This document shows, one piece after another, positions 1 through 8,333 of a DNA stretch of 47,922 bases. A program made the position numbers and the translations under genes. The stretch comes from Deltaproteobacteria bacterium (GTDB lineage: Bacteria > Desulfobacterota > Desulfobacteria > Desulfobacterales > Desulfosalsimonadaceae), in contig JAADHK010000026.1 of NCBI GenBank assembly GCA_013151835.1, forward strand, positions 1 through 47,922, written 5' to 3'. The notes below the pieces were generated by a model, which saw nothing but the letters and a program-made list of their open reading frames with translations, did no database searches and was not told where the DNA came from. Position 1 is the first letter of the stretch, and every line of letters starts with the position of its first letter.

Positions 1-948
1 GTGGGCGAAATCATCGAAACCGGGCCGGATGTCACGCAATTTTCACCCGGTGACCGGGTGACCGTAAACCCAGGTCTTGCCTGCGAGGCCCGGGGCATAT
101 CCCCACCCTGCCGGAGCTGCGCTGCGGGAAGGCCCTCCAATTGCGAAAATTTCGCCGAAGGAAATCTTCCGCCCGGCATGTTTTTGGGAATCAACAGCGG
201 CGTAAACGGCGGATTCGCCCCGTATTTAACTGCTCATAAAAGCCAACTTTTCCCTGTTCCCAAAGGACTTGCGCTTGAATCCGCAGTCATGACCGAGCCG
301 GTTTCGGTCGCCCTTCAGACTGTTTTTGACAACATGCCGCAAAGCAATGAAAAAATTCTTATCATAGGGGGCGGAGTCATCGGCAACCTTGTAATCCAGT
401 CGGCCCGCGCCCTGGGTTCCGGCTGTCACATTTCAGTCATGGAACCGTCGCCCCATGCCGCAGACCTTGCCATTGCGTGCGGGGCGGACGAAATCATTGC
501 CGCAAATAAAGTCTTCGAGCGCACGGCCGCCATAACCGGGGCAAAAATTTACAAACCGCTTCTCGGCATGGATATCCCCATGGGAGGGTTTGACCGGATA
601 TATGACACCGTTGCCTCGGCATCCACCTTAAACTTAGGCATGCGCCTTCTTTCGGCAATGGGAACCCTTTCCATGGTGGGCATCGGAGGGGATGTAAAGC
701 TTGATCTCACCCCGCTCTGGCTCAAACTCCAGACCATAAAGGGAGTCTACGCCTATGGCGTGGTGAACTTTGAAAACAAAAAACAGAACGTATTTGAAAT
801 CGCCCTTACCCTGATGAAAAGGGGCGTGATCAAGGCCGACAGGCTTGTTACCCACAGGTTTGCACTCGAAGATTACGAAAAAATGATCGAAGTGAACCTG
901 AACAAAAAAGAGCACGGGGCCATGAAGACCATCGTTTGCTTTAAATAA
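1..948 (+). CDS. Zinc-binding MDR dehydrogenase (alcohol/polyol/threonine dehydrogenase-like), 5' end outside window
   Basis: The 315 visible residues are the later part of a medium-chain zinc dehydrogenase, which oxidises an alcohol or polyol with NAD(P). The sequence opens inside the GroES-like domain (GxVxxFxPGDRV-type segment at residues 8-20), so the frame runs in from upstream and the GTG at base 1 is not the real start. Cysteines at 28, 37, 40 and 48 resemble the structural-zinc lobe, though the first is more widely spaced than usual. A Rossmann GGGVIG motif follows near residue 120. The N-terminal catalytic-zinc region is missing from the window. The gene is followed after about 40 bp by an SCP2-like gene and then a ThDP enzyme on the same strand. 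The substrate cannot be told from sequence. Confidence 0.85.
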   Translation: MGEIIETGPDVTQFSPGDRVTVNPGLACEARGISPPCRSCAAGRPSNCENFAEGNLPPGMFLGINSGVNGGFAPYLTAHKSQLFPVPKGLALESAVMTEPVSVALQTVFDNMPQSNEKILIIGGGVIGNLVIQSARALGSGCHISVMEPSPHAADLAIACGADEIIAANKVFERTAAITGAKIYKPLLGMDIPMGGFDRIYDTVASASTLNLGMRLLSAMGTLSMVGIGGDVKLDLTPLWLKLQTIKGVYAYGVVNFENKKQNVFEIALTLMKRGVIKADRLVTHRFALEDYEKMIEVNLNKKEHGAMKTIVCFK

Positions 949-991
949 TGTCTTTAATCCTTTCGTATTAACCGGACAGAGGGAGAAAGAA

Positions 992-1348
992 ATGAAGTTT
1001 TCCATCCTGCTTTTCGTGCTGGGCCAGGTATTAAAGTTCTCATCCTTCACCAATGGCGCGTTCAAAAAATTCACCGGCAAAATATCAACGAAAATCCTCA
1101 TCAAGACCGAGGACGGCGTGAATGCACGGCTTTTCGTCTTCGATAAAGGCAAATTTTCCACAATCGCCGGCGACACTATTAATTTTGACGCTGCCCTGGT
1201 CTGGAAGGATGCGGACACTGCCTTTTCGGTCATGACCAGCAAGAGCCCGGACGCATCCTTTAACGCTGCGGCCGATGGGAAGCTGAAAGTCCTGGGCATG
1301 AGCGTTTATGCGCAATGGTTTGAGGATGCCGTGAAATTAGTTATGTAG
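992..1348 (+). CDS. Small SCP2-like (sterol carrier protein 2 fold) protein
   Basis: 118 residues. After a hydrophobic N-terminal stretch (about residues 3-15), the middle and C-terminal parts follow the SCP2 pattern: alternating strands, a segment in which a substrate-like value is 'allowed' (DAALVWKDADTAFSVM), and a closing DGKLKVLG segment. SCP2 domains bind acyl chains, sterols or acyl-CoA. The ATG follows a GGGAGAAAG-like ribosome site at about 981. It lies between an MDR dehydrogenase and a ThDP enzyme, which suggests a lipid or acyl substrate for the cluster. The assignment rests on pattern resemblance only; it could also be an unrelated small alpha/beta protein. Confidence 0.5.
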   Translation: MKFSILLFVLGQVLKFSSFTNGAFKKFTGKISTKILIKTEDGVNARLFVFDKGKFSTIAGDTINFDAALVWKDADTAFSVMTSKSPDASFNAAADGKLKVLGMSVYAQWFEDAVKLVM

Positions 1349-1351
1349 TAG

Positions 1352-1455
1352 CGTAGATCGGATTAGGCCGCAGGCCGTAATCCAACAACATACCAACGAC
1401 TTCTTGCGACTTATGCGATGAATTGTCGGATTACGCTTCGCTAATCCGACCTACG
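1352..1455. repeat. Short palindromic repeat, ~104 bp (TCGGATTA type)
   Basis: The ends are inverted: CGTAGATCGGATTAG on the left pairs with CTAATCCGACCTACG on the right (one mismatch). The right half alone forms a hairpin with GTCGGATTA/TAATCCGAC arms. A half-copy (hairpin only) recurs at 29534-29564. Hairpins of this kind are common dispersed bacterial repeats (REP-like). No direct flanking duplication is evident. It fills most of the gap between the SCP2-like and ThDP genes. Confidence 0.75.
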
Positions 1456-1481
1456 ATCAACCGAATTTACGGGAGGAAAAA

Positions 1482-3149
1482 ATGGGAAAAATTTACGGCG
1501 GGCATCTGGCCGCGAAATACATGAAACAAGTCCAGGGGGTAAGCACGGTATTCACCATATCGGGCGGTCATATTGAAAATCTCCTTGACGGGTTTACCGA
1601 ATACGGGGTGAAAACCATTGACGTGCGCCACGAGCAGGCCGCCGCCATGATGGCCCATGCATGGTCGATTTATAAAAACGAGCCGGGTGTTTGCCTGGTC
1701 ACGGCCGGGCCGGGATTCACCAATGCGCTGACGGGAATCGTAAACGCATATCTTGATAACGCGCCGCTCGTTGTACTGTGCGGCCGTCACCCGTTAAAAG
1801 ACGACCTTAAGGGGGCACTCCAGGAGATGAACCAGGTGGACATGGTAAAGCCGGTCACAAAATGGTGCGCAACCTGCTATGATGTAAAAAGGATTCCGGA
1901 ATACCTCGCCATCGCGTTTCGGGAAGCCGTCACGGGCCGTCCCGGGCCTGTCTTTCTGGAGCTCCCCCCGGACATCCTCTTTGTGGAAACGGACGAGGAA
2001 AAAGTAGTTATGCCGCCTAAAAAAACCCATAAAACATCCCTGTGTCCGGATGAATCGGCATTTGAAGACGCCGCTAAAATCATCGATTCGGCGAAAAGGC
2101 CCATGTTTATCGGTGGCAGCGGCGTGGGCATGAGCGGCCGCGACAAGGACATAGCGGCCTTTATAGAAAAAACCGGCATGCCGTTCGCCCTTGTCAACAA
2201 CGGCCGGGGGGTTCTTCCCGATGATCACCCGCTTTGCATCAACGACGGCGGCTTTACCGGCGTCATGACCGGCATCCCCCAGACGGACGTCGTGGTCCTT
2301 GCCGGGATCAGGCTCAACTGGGTCATGCAGGCCACAAAGCTTTTTCCCCAGGCAAAGGTGGTGCGCATTGATATCGCGGAACACGAGATCGACAGAAACC
2401 GGCCGTCGGACGTGGGGCTTGTCGGGGACTGCGGCCAGGTATTGGCCGGGCTCGTTACAAAGGTAAAAAAACGAGACCACGGACAATGGCTTAAAAAGCT
2501 TAAAAACGCGTACAACGCATTTATGATCTCGGAGCTGGAAAAGCGTGACACTCCGTCCGACCCCATCCATCCGATCCGGCTGGTATCGAGAATAATGGAG
2601 GTATTCGGCACCGACGCCTATTATGTCGCTGATGGAGGGGACACGAGTTATTACGGCCTTGCCGGTTTTCTTTCATCCCACCGGGCCGGGGTACAGATTA
2701 CGGCCGGGGCGCTTCTCGGGTGCCTGGGCACTGGAATCCCTTTTGCAATTGCGGCAAAGCTTATCCACCCGGATAAGCCGGTCATTGTCTTAAACGGAGA
2801 CGGGTCGTTCGGGTTTAACAGCATGGAATTCGATACGGCGGTCAGGCACAATATCCCCATCATCTGTATTGTCAACAACGACTGCGCCTGGGGGATGATA
2901 AAGCATTCCCAGGAGATGAGCATCGGGGCGGACAGGTGTACCTGCTCGGAGCTCGGATTGCGGCACTATGAAAAAATGGTGGAAGGCCTCGGCGGTTACG
3001 GCGAATTTGTGACAAAGGACGACGAAATCATCCCGGCCATAAAACGGGCCATTGATTCGGGAAAACCGGCCTGTATCAACGTGATCACGGACCCCGAGGC
3101 CACCAGCCCGGCTACTGTCATGTTTTACCAGGCATTCACCGAACTATGA
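1482..3149 (+). CDS. Thiamine diphosphate-dependent enzyme (acetolactate synthase / oxalyl-CoA decarboxylase / benzaldehyde lyase superfamily)
   Basis: 555 residues, the usual length and three-domain order of the acetolactate-synthase-like ThDP family. The Pyr domain carries the catalytic glutamate in HEQAAAMM (E51) and a GPGFTNALTG segment. The middle domain is present. The PP domain has the NGDGSFGF...IVNN thiamine-diphosphate/Mg motif (about 440-468). The ATG has a good ribosome site (GGGAGG, 1471-1476). Such enzymes decarboxylate or ligate 2-keto acids or cleave 2-hydroxyacyl-CoAs. No small regulatory subunit gene lies nearby, which argues against housekeeping branched-chain synthesis. 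A catabolic role with the adjacent dehydrogenase and SDR genes is likely; the exact reaction is unknown. Confidence 0.85.
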   Translation: MGKIYGGHLAAKYMKQVQGVSTVFTISGGHIENLLDGFTEYGVKTIDVRHEQAAAMMAHAWSIYKNEPGVCLVTAGPGFTNALTGIVNAYLDNAPLVVLCGRHPLKDDLKGALQEMNQVDMVKPVTKWCATCYDVKRIPEYLAIAFREAVTGRPGPVFLELPPDILFVETDEEKVVMPPKKTHKTSLCPDESAFEDAAKIIDSAKRPMFIGGSGVGMSGRDKDIAAFIEKTGMPFALVNNGRGVLPDDHPLCINDGGFTGVMTGIPQTDVVVLAGIRLNWVMQATKLFPQAKVVRIDIAEHEIDRNRPSDVGLVGDCGQVLAGLVTKVKKRDHGQWLKKLKNAYNAFMISELEKRDTPSDPIHPIRLVSRIMEVFGTDAYYVADGGDTSYYGLAGFLSSHRAGVQITAGALLGCLGTGIPFAIAAKLIHPDKPVIVLNGDGSFGFNSMEFDTAVRHNIPIICIVNNDCAWGMIKHSQEMSIGADRCTCSELGLRHYEKMVEGLGGYGEFVTKDDEIIPAIKRAIDSGKPACINVITDPEATSPATVMFYQAFTEL

Positions 3150-3150
3150 T

Positions 3151-3274
3151 GGCGACTTCGTAAAAAGGCCGTCTGTAGAGTTGCGCGAACCGGAAAATGT
3201 TCGACGTACAAAAAGTACGCCTACGCTTTTCCCGGCTCGCGCGCCTTGCATACGGCTCTTTTTACAAAGCCGCC
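3151..3274 (+). repeat. Palindromic element, family R2, copy a
   Basis: Ends are imperfect inverted repeats, GGCGACTTCGTAAAAAG and CTTTTTACAAAGCCGCC. The interior can fold (GGAAAATG...CTTTTCC) and carries GCGCGCCTTGCATACGGCTC. It begins one base after the stop codon of the ThDP gene. Related copies are at 17794-17919 (same orientation) and 29608-29732 (opposite). No flanking duplication was recognised. Confidence 0.8.
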
Positions 3275-3317
3275 GGCAGAGTTATTCCATACACAATGAC
3301 CGGGAGAAGTGAGATAT

Positions 3318-4316
3318 ATGAAAGCATTGATTACCGGCGCGGGCGGATTTATCGGCTCGCACCTTGCGAAACAACTGCTCAAACAGGGTCACGAGGTCCG
3401 GGGTCTGTTCCTTCCTGCCGAAGATACCGCCGGCCTGAAAGATGACGGGATGGAGGTTGTCAGGGGAGACCTTACCGCACCGGAGACCCTGCGCGGTATC
3501 GCCGACGGCATGGACACGGTCTTTCATCTCGCCACCCGCACACTCGACTGGGGAACACGGCAACAATTCGAGACAATCATGGTGGGCGGGACAAAAAATC
3601 TGCTGGAAGAATGCAGGGGCAATATCAAGAGATTTATCTATTTTTCGTCCGTGGCGGCAATGGGGCTCGGAGTCGACCTTCTCGGCGCCACGGAAAACAC
3701 GGCACGGAAATATTGCGGTGTGCCCTATTGCGACACCAAAATAGAGGCCGAAGACCTGGTCTCTGATGTTTGCAATAAAAACAACATGGAATTTACTATC
3801 ATCCGGCCCGCCAATGTCACGGGTCCGAAAAGCGTTTGGGTAACCGAGATCATAGAAGCGTTTCTGCGGGGGCCTGTTCCCCTGATTTCCGGCGGCAAGG
3901 CGCCGGGAGCGTTTATTTATGTCGACAACCTGGCAGAAGGCGCAATTTTGGCGGCAACCTCGGATATCGCGGCCGGCCACACCTATTTTTTCAGGGATAA
4001 TTACGACATTACCTGGAAGGAGTACCTTGAATTCATAGGGGGCCTGGTGGGGAAAAAGCCGTTTTCAAGCATTCCGTTTAAAATTGCGTGGCGCCTGGGG
4101 AGCCTTTGCGAGACAATGTGTGCGCCCCTGGGAATCCGCCCTCCCCTGACCCGCCTTGCCGCAGGGGTGATGGGTAAAAACAACGATGTTGACTGCACCC
4201 GGGCAAAAACCGAACTTGGATGGAAAACTATAATCGATCAGGATACCGCCCTGCAAAAAATCAAAACCTGGGTGCAAAAGGTTTATTTGCCGTCACGCGA
4301 AAACAAAAAGGAATAG
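3318..4316 (+). CDS. NAD-dependent epimerase/dehydratase-type extended SDR
   Basis: 332 residues from the ATG at 3318, which follows a GGGAGAAG ribosome site (3302-3309). An in-frame GTG at 3309 is a less likely start because it overlaps that site. Residues 7-13 give the extended-SDR GxxGxxG nucleotide-binding loop. The active-site YxxxK is YCDTK at 137-141. RPANVTGP follows, as in 3-beta-hydroxysteroid dehydrogenase/dihydroflavonol reductase relatives. Length is normal for the family. It follows the ThDP enzyme on the same strand and its stop lies 2 bp before the VOC gene, so the two are probably co-translated. It likely reduces or oxidises a hydroxy/keto group made by the cluster. Confidence 0.85.
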   Translation: MKALITGAGGFIGSHLAKQLLKQGHEVRGLFLPAEDTAGLKDDGMEVVRGDLTAPETLRGIADGMDTVFHLATRTLDWGTRQQFETIMVGGTKNLLEECRGNIKRFIYFSSVAAMGLGVDLLGATENTARKYCGVPYCDTKIEAEDLVSDVCNKNNMEFTIIRPANVTGPKSVWVTEIIEAFLRGPVPLISGGKAPGAFIYVDNLAEGAILAATSDIAAGHTYFFRDNYDITWKEYLEFIGGLVGKKPFSSIPFKIAWRLGSLCETMCAPLGIRPPLTRLAAGVMGKNNDVDCTRAKTELGWKTIIDQDTALQKIKTWVQKVYLPSRENKKE

Positions 4317-4318
4317 CC

Positions 4319-4930
4319 ATGATCTTTTTTGAGGACCTGCTCAGGGAAAACGATTTTACGGGCGCGGTAAACTCTATTGCCGCTGATTTCAGGAAAAAAC
4401 ATGATTTTCCTGAAATCCACCAGCTCGGACTCGTGGTGCCCGACGTGATCGAGGCCGCGAAAAAATACGAGGCAAAAGGAATCGGCCCATTTTTCATTGC
4501 AGAGGGCGCGCCGATGCTCTGGAAGGAGAGGGGAAAGAAAAAAACCGTTTCCGGCAAAATGGGGCTTGCCCATTTTAAAGGATTTGAAATCGAGCTGCTG
4601 GAGCCGCTTGAGGGCTCGGATTTTTACACGAAAAGCCTCGGACCGGACGGCAAAACCGTGCTCCAGCACCTGGGTTTTATAGTAAAAGACGTTGATGCCC
4701 GGGCCGAAGCGTTGGAAGCCTCGGATCTTCCGGTATATGTGCGGGGCATCCTGAAATCAGGCCCCATGAATACCGATTTCGCCTACATGGAACCAATTGC
4801 GCCGGAGGAAATTATCCTCGAGTTTATTTCCTGGCGTTTTTTAGGATTGCGCTTCACCCCGCCAGCCGCCATTATCCGAACCCTGGGCCGCATTGAAAAA
4901 TGGACCGGCAAAAGGAGCATTTCCATGTAA
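4319..4930 (+). CDS. VOC-superfamily (glyoxalase/methylmalonyl-CoA epimerase-like) protein
   Basis: 203 residues from the ATG at 4319. A longer upstream reading would overlap the SDR gene by about 100 bp and is not favoured. The core contains the paired beta-alpha-beta-beta-beta modules of VOC metalloenzymes: HQLGLVVPDV at about 40-50 supplies the first metal-ligand histidine, LAHFKGFEIELLEP the first glutamate strand, LQHLGFIVKDVDA the second histidine, and EEIILEFISW the second glutamate strand. Family members are epimerases, dioxygenases or lyases. The C-terminal 30 residues are basic and amphipathic. It is the last gene before a terminator-like hairpin, so it probably closes the operon. 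Confidence 0.8.
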   Translation: MIFFEDLLRENDFTGAVNSIAADFRKKHDFPEIHQLGLVVPDVIEAAKKYEAKGIGPFFIAEGAPMLWKERGKKKTVSGKMGLAHFKGFEIELLEPLEGSDFYTKSLGPDGKTVLQHLGFIVKDVDARAEALEASDLPVYVRGILKSGPMNTDFAYMEPIAPEEIILEFISWRFLGLRFTPPAAIIRTLGRIEKWTGKRSISM

Positions 4931-5036
4931 GCGTAGCCCCCCGCATTGAGGTTTGCCCATGGCTGGCATCAAGGACTGCTCGGCCAGCTAACCCAAGTTT
5001 GCCAAATTTGAGGGCAGATTCCCATGCACAAACCAA

Positions 5037-5067
5037 AAAGCCCGCTCTTAAAAAAAGAGCGGGCTTT
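5037..5067 (+). terminator. Rho-independent terminator after the VOC gene
   Basis: A perfect 13-bp stem, AAAGCCCGCTCTT (5037-5049) pairing with AAGAGCGGGCTTT (5055-5067), with a five-base A loop and an A/T-rich tail. It stands about 105 bp after the VOC stop codon and nothing else is encoded between. The symmetrical A/T flanks would let it work from both sides, and sat converges on it. Confidence 0.8.
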
Positions 5068-5073
5068 AAATTT

Positions 5074-5234
5074 GATGGCGTCGTAAAAAGTCCCATCTAC
5101 TGCGTTGTAGCGGGTCGCGAAATGCTCGGAATACTATATGTATGCCTCCGCTTTCGCGACACCACTACGCCTTGTATATGGAACTTTCTACTTAGCCATC
5201 TTTAACGGGTTGCCTGACTTTTTACGAGATCATC
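5074..5234 (+). mobile_element. MITE family R1, copy 1 (161 bp)
   Basis: Starts GATGGCGTCGTAAAAAGTC and ends with the inverted counterpart GACTTTTTACGAGATCATC. It is flanked by a perfect 6-bp direct duplication, AAATTT (5068-5073 and 5235-5240). The interior can form a long hairpin (GTCGCGAAA...TTTCGCGAC). It has no open frame that looks like a gene. The other copies are 6735-6889, 25834-25989 and 34039-34194, all in the same orientation. Confidence 0.9.
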
Positions 5235-5275
5235 AAATTTCGATCAGTTTTTAAAAAACTTAAGAGACTGATTGC

Positions 5276-6460
5276 TTACTTTAAAGACTGATAGTAATTG
5301 ATCAGGATGTCTGCAACTTCCGGGCGTGAGAATTCTTTCGGCGGTTTGATTCCCTGACCGAGCATTTCACGAACTTTTGTTCCGGAAAGAAGAACAAAGT
5401 CTTCTTTGGTATGACCTTCAACGCGACTCATCATGACAACCTTATCCAGTTTCTTGGAATAAGCGGTATGATCTGCTCTGTAGATGTCAATCTGCAGGTC
5501 GTCTTTTGAGATGTTGTCAAAAATGGTCTGCGCATCAAACGGACCATAGTAGTCGCCAACGCCGGCATGATCACGACCAACGATCAGGTGTGTACAACCA
5601 CAGTTCTGGCGGAAGCAGGCATGCAGAACGGCTTCACGGGGACCGGCATAAAGCATGTCAAAGCCGTAACCAGTGATCAGCACGGTGTTGGGCTTGAAAT
5701 AAACTTCGACCATTTTATGAATACATTGATTACGAACGTCAGCAGGAATATCACCTTTTTTCAGTTTGCCCAGCAGCATATGGATCAGGATACCATCGGC
5801 TTTTTCATCTTCATAAGCCATGCGGCAGAGTTCTTCGTGGGCCAGATGCATCGGGTTACGGGTCTGGAAGGCAACCACTTTTTCCCAGCCGAGTTTGCCC
5901 ATTTCTTCACGGATTTCAACGGCGGTTTTAAATGTGCCGGCAAATTCTTTATCAAAATATGAGTAGTTGAGTACCTGAACCGGACCGGCGATGCATGTTT
6001 TGCCAACGGAATTAAATGTTTTTACACCGATATGATCCATGTCATCGGTGCCGTAGACTTCTTTGGTTATTTCGGCCATCTGGTCAGCTGTGAATTCTTC
6101 AATGGATTCAACATCCTGAATAGCGATAACCGGATTGCCTGCAACGTTGGGATCAAGAAGGGCGATTCTTTTTGCGCCCTTGATGGCTGAAGCGTCTTCA
6201 ACAACGTTTAGAACCGGGGTTGGCCAGAATTGACCGCCGGTTGTTTTCATGGTCTTGGCAACGCTCATGGAATCTGCAACATTCATGTAGCCTGTCAGCG
6301 GGGTAAAGTAACCGCCGGCCAGCATGACGGCATTGCCGGCAGCGGCAGAGCTGATAACGATTGAAGGCAGGCCTTCGGCTTCTTTGAGCAGTTCGGCGCG
6401 TTTTGCGTCGTCTGCAACGTAAAGCGGCATTAATTTGTCGGAACCAAGTGGCTTAATCAT
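5276..6460 (-). CDS. sat: Sulfate adenylyltransferase (ATP sulfurylase), dissimilatory type
   Basis: 394 residues, the length of the single-chain prokaryotic ATP sulfurylase without an APS-kinase domain. It activates sulfate with ATP to APS, the first step of dissimilatory sulfate reduction. The QxRNP motif is at 199-203, the HxxH ATP-binding motif (HLAH) at 205-208, and the conserved GRDHAGVGDYYGPF loop at 295-308. The ATG has a clear ribosome site (AGAGGAG, ~8 bp upstream). No aprAB, qmo or pyrophosphatase genes are adjacent, so it is a stand-alone transcription unit. It lies between two R1 MITE copies and has its own A/T-rich upstream region. Confidence 0.97.
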   Translation of the reverse strand: MIKPLGSDKLMPLYVADDAKRAELLKEAEGLPSIVISSAAAGNAVMLAGGYFTPLTGYMNVADSMSVAKTMKTTGGQFWPTPVLNVVEDASAIKGAKRIALLDPNVAGNPVIAIQDVESIEEFTADQMAEITKEVYGTDDMDHIGVKTFNSVGKTCIAGPVQVLNYSYFDKEFAGTFKTAVEIREEMGKLGWEKVVAFQTRNPMHLAHEELCRMAYEDEKADGILIHMLLGKLKKGDIPADVRNQCIHKMVEVYFKPNTVLITGYGFDMLYAGPREAVLHACFRQNCGCTHLIVGRDHAGVGDYYGPFDAQTIFDNISKDDLQIDIYRADHTAYSKKLDKVVMMSRVEGHTKEDFVLLSGTKVREMLGQGIKPPKEFSRPEVADILINYYQSLK

Positions 6461-6534
6461 AGTTTTCTCCTCTTGTAGATTAATTTGATGGCCTAATTTA
6501 TATTTCTAATTGAAATGGTATTTTTCTCACCAAA

Positions 6535-6565
6535 TATATATTTTCAAAATAAAGAATTGAATCAA
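6535..6565 (-). promoter_or_regulatory. Candidate sigma-70-type promoter of sat
   Basis: On the - strand, TTGATT (6565-6560) is followed by a TATATA (6540-6535) after 19 bp, or by AATATA after 17 bp. The whole 6480-6730 stretch is A/T-rich and gene-free, as expected for a strong promoter. The spacing is not ideal, so the exact boxes are uncertain. Confidence 0.4.
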
Positions 6566-6734
6566 CAAACTCACAATTCCGCAGTTTGAAATTACCTGTT
6601 TAACCGCACCAAGCTCTGAGGTGTGAATTTTACTTTAAGAGGAATTCTCCTATCAATTGCTTTTCCAGATGTCAAGATGATATTGAAAATTCCACAGGGT
6701 AATAGATAATCCCAATATCACAAATTATAACCTT

Positions 6735-6889
6735 GATGGCGTCGTAAAAAGTCCCATCTACTGCGTTGTAGCGGGTCGCGAAATGCTCGGAATACTATAT
6801 GTATGCCTCCGCTTTCGCGCTACGCCTTGTATATGGAACTTTCTACTTAGCCATCTTTACCGGGTTGCCTGACTTTTTACGAGATCATC
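6735..6889 (+). mobile_element. MITE family R1, copy 2 (155 bp)
   Basis: Same ends as copy 1, flanked by a perfect 6-bp duplication AACCTT (6729-6734 and 6890-6895). It differs from copy 1 mainly by a deletion in the distal arm of the internal hairpin (CGCGCTACGCC instead of CGCGACACCACTACGCC). It lies upstream of sat in the same orientation as copy 1. Each copy has its own duplication, so the two inserted independently. Confidence 0.9.
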
Positions 6890-6937
6890 AACCTTGCTGA
6901 GTATATGCCGATGTGTGCCCGCTGATGGGTGTGGTAG

Positions 6938-6963
6938 CGTTTCCACGCTGGAGCGTGGGAACG
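6938..6963. repeat. Short hairpin repeat, GTTCCCACGCT type
   Basis: Arms CGTTTCCACGCT and AGCGTGGGAACG pair around a GG, with one mismatch. I recall near-identical hairpins as dispersed repeats in many proteobacterial genomes. This is the only copy in the window. It lies in the otherwise empty stretch between MITE copy 2 and the cNMP-binding gene. Confidence 0.6.
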
Positions 6964-7031
6964 AGGAGGACATTTGAGATCGTTTGGGGAAGCGACCGAT
7001 GGGTTTCCATTCAGCCACTACTCAAACCGGT

Positions 7032-7577
7032 TCATTGGCAGTCGTCATGGCCTGTTTCAGAGATGAATTCCTGGACCATGTTATCGACATAGTCGAAATC
7101 AATATCCGACTGCTTTTCCAGGACCAGATCTTCATTGGTGTTTTTCAGCTTCTTCAACAGGCTCAGGATGATAAGCGTCAATATCTTGTTTCCCGCCTGG
7201 GGATTTGAACGAAAAAAGGAAAGAAGGTCCTTGCGCTTGATCCGGATAACGGTGGTATCGGTTGCCGCAGTGATGGAAGCGGTGCGCCGGGCCGTCATGA
7301 ATATCGCGGCCTCTCCGAAAACCTCTCCGCTTTTTATACTGGAAATAACCACGTCATTGTCCGAGATGTCCTTGATGGAAACGTCCACCGCGCCACGGAC
7401 AACGGCGAAAAGAGCGTCACCGATTTCGTCTTGGAAGACTATTTTTTCGCCTTTATTGTATTCGATCAGGGTGGAGATGCACAAAAGGGTGTTCAATTCA
7501 TCGCTTGAAAGGCAGGAAAAAAGCCGGATTCTCTGGATCTGGGGCATGAATTTCAAAGTTTCTTCCATTGCACTCAT
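7032..7577 (-). CDS. Cyclic nucleotide-binding domain protein (no DNA-binding domain)
   Basis: 181 residues from the ATG at 7577, chosen because AGGAGG lies just upstream at 7589-7584. An in-frame start at 7595 would run through that site. The single domain is a cNMP-binding beta roll: FxxLSSDELN entry helix, YNKGEKIVFQDEIGDALFAVVRGAVDV, then GEVFGEAAIF with the phosphate-binding-cassette-like RRTASITAATD. There is no winged helix as in CRP/FNR. The C-terminal 55 residues are helical and charged, perhaps a partner-binding tail. It likely senses a nucleotide or acts as a protein-interaction adaptor. It is followed on the same strand by nothing before the repeat region. Confidence 0.85.
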   Translation of the reverse strand: MSAMEETLKFMPQIQRIRLFSCLSSDELNTLLCISTLIEYNKGEKIVFQDEIGDALFAVVRGAVDVSIKDISDNDVVISSIKSGEVFGEAAIFMTARRTASITAATDTTVIRIKRKDLLSFFRSNPQAGNKILTLIILSLLKKLKNTNEDLVLEKQSDIDFDYVDNMVQEFISETGHDDCQ

Positions 7578-7693
7578 AAAAATCCTCCTCGCCATTTTAT
7601 CCTGAATGTTAACGCCTCCCGCATTCCCGGTAAAAAGAAAAAGCGGTCCGGCGCCCCCTTATAATAACCTGATAAAGATTGCATACTAAGCGG

Positions 7694-8089
7694 TCAGGCT
7701 TGCACCTGCCCGGCCGCCTCACCCTTTTGTTCCGATTCCCACTCGTCGAGAAGCCGTTCCGCCTCGTCTATGGTCTTTGCGGTAAAGGCGGCATATCCCA
7801 CGGATTTACCTGTAAAGGTGAGTATCTCCTTGCCGTGCTCGGCCCCCACCCTTGCGGCCATGGCCATGCCGTGTTCCTCGAGCAGTCCCTGGACTTTCAT
7901 GATTTCGGCGATATCCTTTTCATCCACGTCCCGGATATCGACCACCCGGGTGATGCAGGTAAAGCCGGGCGCAAGGTTGATCAAAGCCTTTTCAATGGTT
8001 AAGTGCGCACCGTTCACACGGTTCTTCGGGATCCGGCCGAGAGTGATATACAAGCGATTTTTTAAAATGTTGACCTTGACGTCGAGCAT
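7694..8089 (-). CDS. Hypothetical protein, 131 aa
   Basis: I do not recognise a family. The protein is soluble, with an alternating strand/helix pattern: an N-terminal strand pair (VKVNILKNRLYITLGRI), a DIRDVDEKDIAEIMKVQGLLEEHG helix, and a C-terminal acidic helix. This faintly resembles a STAS/anti-sigma-antagonist or ferredoxin-like fold, in which the opening phrase sets a value and DIRDV follows. An AAAGGGGG stretch stands before the ATG. It is on the - strand, about 100 bp ahead of the cNMP-binding gene, so the two may be co-transcribed, and it faces away from the glycosyltransferase at 8334. Confidence 0.6.
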   Translation of the reverse strand: MLDVKVNILKNRLYITLGRIPKNRVNGAHLTIEKALINLAPGFTCITRVVDIRDVDEKDIAEIMKVQGLLEEHGMAMAARVGAEHGKEILTFTGKSVGYAAFTAKTIDEAERLLDEWESEQKGEAAGQVQA

Positions 8090-8333
8090 GTGGATACGCC
8101 CCCTTTTCTGTTCGGTTGGCCTTAAAGCCCGTAAATACCGATATTACGTGTCCAAGACGGATTAATATTGTTCTGATTTTTATGATAGCAATTCAAGGCA
8201 TTGTCAAGAAACAATTTCAAGCCACACCACAAAAAAACATTCCGTTTTCCACCGGTTTTTTCCTTGTCACCACCGGGAGTTATCTGATATCCTCATTAAA
8301 CTATTTGCCATCATACAACAAGGGAGGGACCAT

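Noticed and set aside
3197-3445. Frame through the R2a repeat into the SDR gene
   Set aside because: It is read from repeat sequence and overlaps a real gene in another frame.
5236-5275. ATCAGT...ACTGAT inverted repeat after sat as a terminator
   Set aside because: The stem is short and A/T-rich with no clear U-run; the 5037-5067 hairpin is a better candidate.
5068-6895. Composite transposon carrying sat
   Set aside because: Each MITE copy has its own different target duplication, and no outer duplication joins them.
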